Source: Bradyrhizobiaceae bacterium
GTDB taxonomy: Bacteria > Pseudomonadota > Alphaproteobacteria > Rhizobiales > Xanthobacteraceae
Direction of reading: 5' to 3'
Assembly: GCA_020544565.1 (NCBI GenBank)
Contig: CP078014.1
Coordinates: forward strand, 2,668,016 to 2,732,015
Length of the DNA: 64,000 nucleotides
This document shows positions 57,090 through 64,000 of the stretch, one piece after another. The translations under genes were made by a program, and so were the position numbers. The notes under the pieces are model-generated. The model worked only from the letters and a program-made list of their open reading frames with translations, did not search any database and was not told where the DNA came from. Position 1 is the first letter of the stretch; each line of letters begins with the position of its first letter.

Positions 57090-57106
57090 CGAGCGGACGG
57101 ACGGCC

Positions 57107-57970
57107 ATGACCCAACCGATGACGATCGCCTTCCAGGGCGAGCCCGGAGCCAATTCGCATATCGCCATCGCGGAAGCGTTTCCCGACGCCACGCCGCTGC
57201 CCTGCGCCACCTTCGAGGATGCGCTGGCGGCGATCACCTCGGGCGCGGCCAACCTCGGCATGATCCCGATCGAGAACTCGCTGGCCGGCCGCGTCGCCGA
57301 CATCCACCACCTGCTGCCGCAGTCGGGCCTGTTCATCGTCGGCGAATGGTTCCTGCCGATCCGCCATCAATTGATGGCGCCGCGCGGTGCGACGCTGGCC
57401 GATATCAAGACGGTCGAGAGCCACGTCCACGCCATCGGCCAGTGCCGCCGCATCATCCGCAAGCTCGGCATCCGCTCAATCATCGCCGGCGACACCGCGG
57501 GCGCGGCCCGCATCGTCGCCGAGCGCGGCGACAAGGCCTGCGCGGCGATCGCCTCGCGCCTCGCCGCCGAGATCTACGGCCTCGACATCCTCGCCGAGGA
57601 CATCGAGGATGAAGCCCACAACACCACGCGCTTCGTCATTCTCGCGCGCGAGCCGGTGTGGCCGGACCAGGGCTCCGGCCCGCTGGTGACGACGTTCGTG
57701 TTCCGCGTGCGCAACCTGCCCGCCGCGCTCTACAAGGCGCTGGGCGGCTTCGCCACCAACGGCGTCAACATGACCAAGCTGGAAAGCTACATGGTGGAGG
57801 GCAATTTCTTCGCCACCCAGTTCTATGCCGACGTCGACGGCCACCCCGACGACCGCAACCTGAAATTCGCGCTCGAAGAACTTCAGTTCTTCTCCAAGGA
57901 GCTGCGCATCGTCGGCGTCTATCCGGCGCATCCGTTCCGCGTGGCGTTTACGGAGAAAGCGGCGGGGTAG
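57107..57970 (+). CDS. pheA: Prephenate dehydratase
   Basis: 287 residues. Converts prephenate to phenylpyruvate. Conserved: IAFQGEPGANSHIAIAEAF, NLGMIPIENSLAGRVADIHHLL, AIGQCRRIIRKLG and DTAGAARIVAE; then NTTRFVILAR and a C-terminal ACT domain with GALYKALGGFATNGVNMTKLESY (AALYKALGGFATNGVN) for phenylalanine feedback. Monofunctional (no chorismate mutase). ATG at 57107. Confidence 0.95.
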   Translation: MTQPMTIAFQGEPGANSHIAIAEAFPDATPLPCATFEDALAAITSGAANLGMIPIENSLAGRVADIHHLLPQSGLFIVGEWFLPIRHQLMAPRGATLADIKTVESHVHAIGQCRRIIRKLGIRSIIAGDTAGAARIVAERGDKACAAIASRLAAEIYGLDILAEDIEDEAHNTTRFVILAREPVWPDQGSGPLVTTFVFRVRNLPAALYKALGGFATNGVNMTKLESYMVEGNFFATQFYADVDGHPDDRNLKFALEELQFFSKELRIVGVYPAHPFRVAFTEKAAG

Positions 57971-57985
57971 TCTCGCGCATATCTC

Positions 57986-58990
57986 TCAACCGATCCCGAA
58001 CGCCTCCGCCAGCAGCGCGTAGGAGCGCTTGCGCGCCTCGTGATCGAAGGTCGCGGTGATCACCATCACCTCGTCCGCCTTGCATACCTCAACCAGCGGC
58101 GTGAGCTTCTCCATCACCGTCTGCTTCGAGCCGACGAACAGCCGCGCGCGGTTGCGCGCGATCGAGGCGCGCTCAGCCTCGGAATAGGGATAGGCCAGCG
58201 CCTCCTCGACACTCGGCAGCGGCGCGTATTGGCCGCGGTCGCGCAGCAGGCGATTGAGATCGGCGGACGCGGCGAGCCGCTCCGCGTCCGCGTCGGTCTC
58301 GGCCACGATCGCCGCCACCGCCAGAATCGCATGCGGCGTCTCGCGCCAGCGCGACGGCTTGAAGTGGGCGCGGTAGTGGATCATCGCGTCGGCGGCATCG
58401 TGGGTGGCAAAGTGATGGGCGAAGGCGAACGCCATGCCGATCTGCGCCGACAGTTGCGCGCTGTAGTCGCTCGATCCCAACAACCAGATCGGCGGCAGCG
58501 GCGCATCGTCCGGCATCGCGATGACGTTGTGATAGGGATGTCCGGCGGGAAATTCCCGGGTCTCCCACAACGTCAGTTCGATCAGGCGCTCGATGAAATC
58601 GTCGCCGCCGCGCGAATCGAAACGCTGGCGCAACGCGTGCATGGTGGTCTGGTCGGTGCCCGGCGCGCGGCCGAGGCCGAGGTCGATGCGGCCGGGAAAC
58701 AGCGCCTCCAGCATCTTGAAGCGCTCGGCCACCATCAGCGGCGCGTGGTTCGGCAACATCACGCCGCCGGAGCCGACGCGGATGCGCTGCGTCGCCGCCG
58801 CGATCTGCCCGATCATGATCTCGGGCGCGGGCGAGGCCACCGAGGCGAGGCTGTGGTGCTCGGCCAGCCAGTAGCGGGTATAGCCGAGCCGATCGGCCTG
58901 CCGCGCCAGATCGATGCTGTTGCGCAGCGCCTGCGATGGCGGGGTGGCGGTGGTGACGACGGAAAGATCGAGGACGGACAGCGGGGTCAT
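57986..58990 (-). CDS. LLM class flavin-dependent oxidoreductase
   Basis: 334 residues. Luciferase-like monooxygenase fold: SVLDLSVVTT, RYWLAEHHSLASVASPAPEIMIGQIAAATQRIRVGSGGVMLPNHAPLMVAERFKMLEALFPGRIDLGLGRAPGTD, typical of the YhbW/'MsnO8-like' group. It binds FMN; natural substrate unknown. Convergent with pheA, 15 bases apart. Confidence 0.92.
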   Translation of the reverse strand: MTPLSVLDLSVVTTATPPSQALRNSIDLARQADRLGYTRYWLAEHHSLASVASPAPEIMIGQIAAATQRIRVGSGGVMLPNHAPLMVAERFKMLEALFPGRIDLGLGRAPGTDQTTMHALRQRFDSRGGDDFIERLIELTLWETREFPAGHPYHNVIAMPDDAPLPPIWLLGSSDYSAQLSAQIGMAFAFAHHFATHDAADAMIHYRAHFKPSRWRETPHAILAVAAIVAETDADAERLAASADLNRLLRDRGQYAPLPSVEEALAYPYSEAERASIARNRARLFVGSKQTVMEKLTPLVEVCKADEVMVITATFDHEARKRSYALLAEAFGIG

Positions 58991-59423
58991 GCTCGCACGC
59001 TAGAGGGTCCCGCCGGGCGGCGAAAGGCATGGGTCTCATGCCGGTACAGAGCTGAAGTAGCCTAGTCTATTGGGCAGAAATTCACAACAATCGGAAAAAC
59101 ATCTTCTGCCCACAATCTTCCCTCTAGAGAAATACGGAAAAATCCCGTTATTCCTATGTCAAAATAGGATTTAACCCGATTTTACCCATAATCTTTCCTC
59201 AGGTGAAATTGAATCAATCGACCCATAACTTCCATTTTGGGCAATTTCCCACGATAAAAGTCGCAATCATGGGCTGGCCCGCCAACCGCTTTCCCCCTAT
59301 TTTGCTCGAAATGGCGAAATGGCGGCGAACTTGGCTCCATGAGGCCAGATCGAGGCCCGCCGCGCCGGCGCGACCGCAGCCCCGCTTTCACCCGCACGGA
59401 CGCCGTTCCAGGAGTTTCACAGC
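58991..59423. other. AT-rich intergenic leader region upstream of metF
   Basis: 433 bases, of which 59070-59290 are far more AT-rich than the surrounding genes. It contains TGGGCAGAA/TTCTGCCCA (59071-59079, 59104-59112), two CCCATAA blocks (about 59185 and 59221) and a final GGAGT ribosome site. A reading frame of 85 codons on the minus strand at 59182-59439 has no family features and no ribosome site. I see no matching known riboswitch. Confidence 0.55.
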
Positions 59424-60335
59424 GTGACCAGCATGACATCCGCTCCGGCCCCAGCGCAGGCCCCGACGCGGCCGGCGATCTCCTTCGAGTTCTTCCCGCC
59501 GAAGACCGAGGAGATGGAGCGCGGGCTGTGGGAGGTGATCAACCGGCTGGCGCCGCTCAACCCGGACTTCGTCTCGGTGACCTATGGCGCCGGCGGCTCG
59601 ACCCGCGAGCGCACCCACGCCACCATCGCGCGCATCCTGAACGAAACCGATCTCGTGCCGGCCGCGCACCTCACTTGCGTCAACGCCCCGCGCGGCGACA
59701 TCGACGACGTGGTGGCGCGCTATCATGACGTCGGCGTGCGCCACATCGTGGCGCTGCGCGGCGATCCCACCACCGGCATCGGCACGCCCTACGTGGCCCA
59801 TCCCGACGGCTATCAGACCTCCGCCGAATTGGTCGGAAGCATCAAGAAGCGATTTCCCGATATCGACGTCACCGTCTCGGCCTATCCCGAGAAACACCCC
59901 GAAAGCCGCGACTTCGACGCCGATCTCGACATGCTGAAAGCCAAGGTCGATGCCGGCGCGACGCGCGCGATTACGCAGGTGTTCTTCGACAACGATCTCT
60001 ACTTCCGTTACCTCGACCGCGTGCGGGCACGCGGCATCACCATTCCGATCCTGCCCGGCATCATGCCGATGCACAATTTCAAGCAGGCGAAGAACTTCGT
60101 CACCCGCGCGGGCACCACCGTGCCCGCTTGGCTGGAAGAGAAGTTCGAGGGGCTCGACGACGACGCCGACACCCGCAAGCTCGTCGCCGCAACCGTCGCC
60201 GCGGGGCAAGTGCAGAAGCTCGCCAAGCAGGGCGTGGAGAACTTCCACTTCTACACCATGAACCGCGCCGACCTCGTCGTCGCCATCTGCCACGTGCTCG
60301 GCATCCGCCCCGCCGCCGCGCAGCAGGCGGCCTAG
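59424..60335 (+). CDS. metF: 5,10-methylenetetrahydrofolate reductase
   Basis: 303 residues from GTG at 59424 (AGGAG 9 bases upstream). FAD-binding TIM barrel: [63 protein letters not shown] and [15 protein letters not shown]. It supplies 5-methyl-THF to MetH. Together with metH it forms a methionine unit. Confidence 0.96.
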   Translation: MTSMTSAPAPAQAPTRPAISFEFFPPKTEEMERGLWEVINRLAPLNPDFVSVTYGAGGSTRERTHATIARILNETDLVPAAHLTCVNAPRGDIDDVVARYHDVGVRHIVALRGDPTTGIGTPYVAHPDGYQTSAELVGSIKKRFPDIDVTVSAYPEKHPESRDFDADLDMLKAKVDAGATRAITQVFFDNDLYFRYLDRVRARGITIPILPGIMPMHNFKQAKNFVTRAGTTVPAWLEEKFEGLDDDADTRKLVAATVAAGQVQKLAKQGVENFHFYTMNRADLVVAICHVLGIRPAAAQQAA

Positions 60336-60347
60336 TTTCTGTTTTCT

Positions 60348-60463
60348 GTCATGGCCGGGCTCGTCCCGGCCATCCACGTCTTCTCGATATCAAAGCAAGA
60401 CGTGGATGCCCGGCATCGCAGACAAGTTTACGCAGTCTGCGACTGCTGTGGCCGGGCATGACG
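60348..60463. repeat. Palindromic intergenic repeat, family B (copy 2)
   Basis: GTCATGGCCGGGCTCGTCCC at the left and GGCCGGGCATGAC at the right, with CCATCCACGTC/GACGTGGATGCCCGG inner arms, plus an extra inner hairpin CGCAGACAAG...GTCTGCG. It ends 3 bases before the metH ribosome site. Confidence 0.8.
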
Positions 60464-60477
60464 TTGGGAGATATATT

Positions 60478-64000
<3,523 letters not shown>

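Noticed and set aside
59041..59423. SAM or SAH riboswitch ahead of metF
   Set aside because: No conserved core of the known SAM-I, SAM-II or SAH classes could be aligned by eye; left as an unexplained leader.
59182..59439. 85-codon open frame opposite the metF leader
   Set aside because: No ribosome site, no recognisable feature and it runs into the metF coding sequence.

Overview
The window is a stretch of GC-rich alphaproteobacterial chromosome, most likely from the Bradyrhizobium/Rhodopseudomonas/Nitrobacter group (Nitrobacteraceae). This rests on gene content rather than a search: a PhyR-NepR-EcfG stress locus, a cpa/tad pilus locus, a CycM-type membrane cytochrome c, urtABCDE, a long-tailed IF-1, a second reading-frame style with many GTG/TTG starts, and several families of short palindromic repeats sown between genes. 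No phage, transposase, CRISPR array, rRNA or tRNA was seen.

Layout. 1-162: start of a patatin-like phospholipase (cut by the window edge). 279-791: CAP-domain lipoprotein. 1025-13034: a complete assimilatory sulfate pathway. On the minus strand lie cysG, a DUF2849 gene, cysI, a DUF934 gene, cysH, sbp, cysT, cysW and cysA; divergently on the plus strand lie cysD and a fused cysNC. The two arms share a regulatory region with a long AT-rich inverted repeat. 13290-15449: malate synthase G.

15579-22578: a general-stress-response neighbourhood. The regulators phyR, nepR and ecfG sit beside a CHASE-domain HWE-like sensor kinase. Small or uncharacterised genes around them (csbD-like, a 53-residue membrane protein, DUF2865, DUF883 plus a holin-like membrane protein, and a 174-residue protein) have GGAAC-N16/17-CGTT promoters, the signature of EcfG sigma factors, or close variants. 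I regard this local EcfG regulon as the most interesting feature of the window.

22859-30009: urea uptake operon urtABCDE read leftward from a near-perfect sigma-54 promoter, ending in a small monooxygenase-fold protein and ureE, with no urease structural genes or ureF/ureG. 30552-32861: cold-shock/RNA genes rhlE, infA, cspA. 32970-44943: a full tight-adherence (Flp) pilus locus: tadE/tadG-like genes and a pilus N-domain protein on the minus strand, then flp, cpaA-F, tadB and tadC on the plus strand, then tadD.

45129-47379: M17 aminopeptidase and an NlpC/P60 hydrolase, overlapping and probably jointly used in peptide/peptidoglycan turnover. 47494-55209: yejF, yejE, yejB and two consecutive yejA-type binding proteins, an oligopeptide importer. 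55424-60335: cycM, kdsB, pheA, an LLM-class oxidoreductase and metF. 60478-64000: metH, cut by the right edge.

Many genes are packed with 4-base start/stop overlaps (cysG/DUF2849, DUF934/cysH, cpaD/cpaE, nepR/ecfG, yejB/yejE, yejA1/yejA2, the monooxygenase/ureE pair). Short palindromic repeats sit inside several operons, where they could affect mRNA processing.
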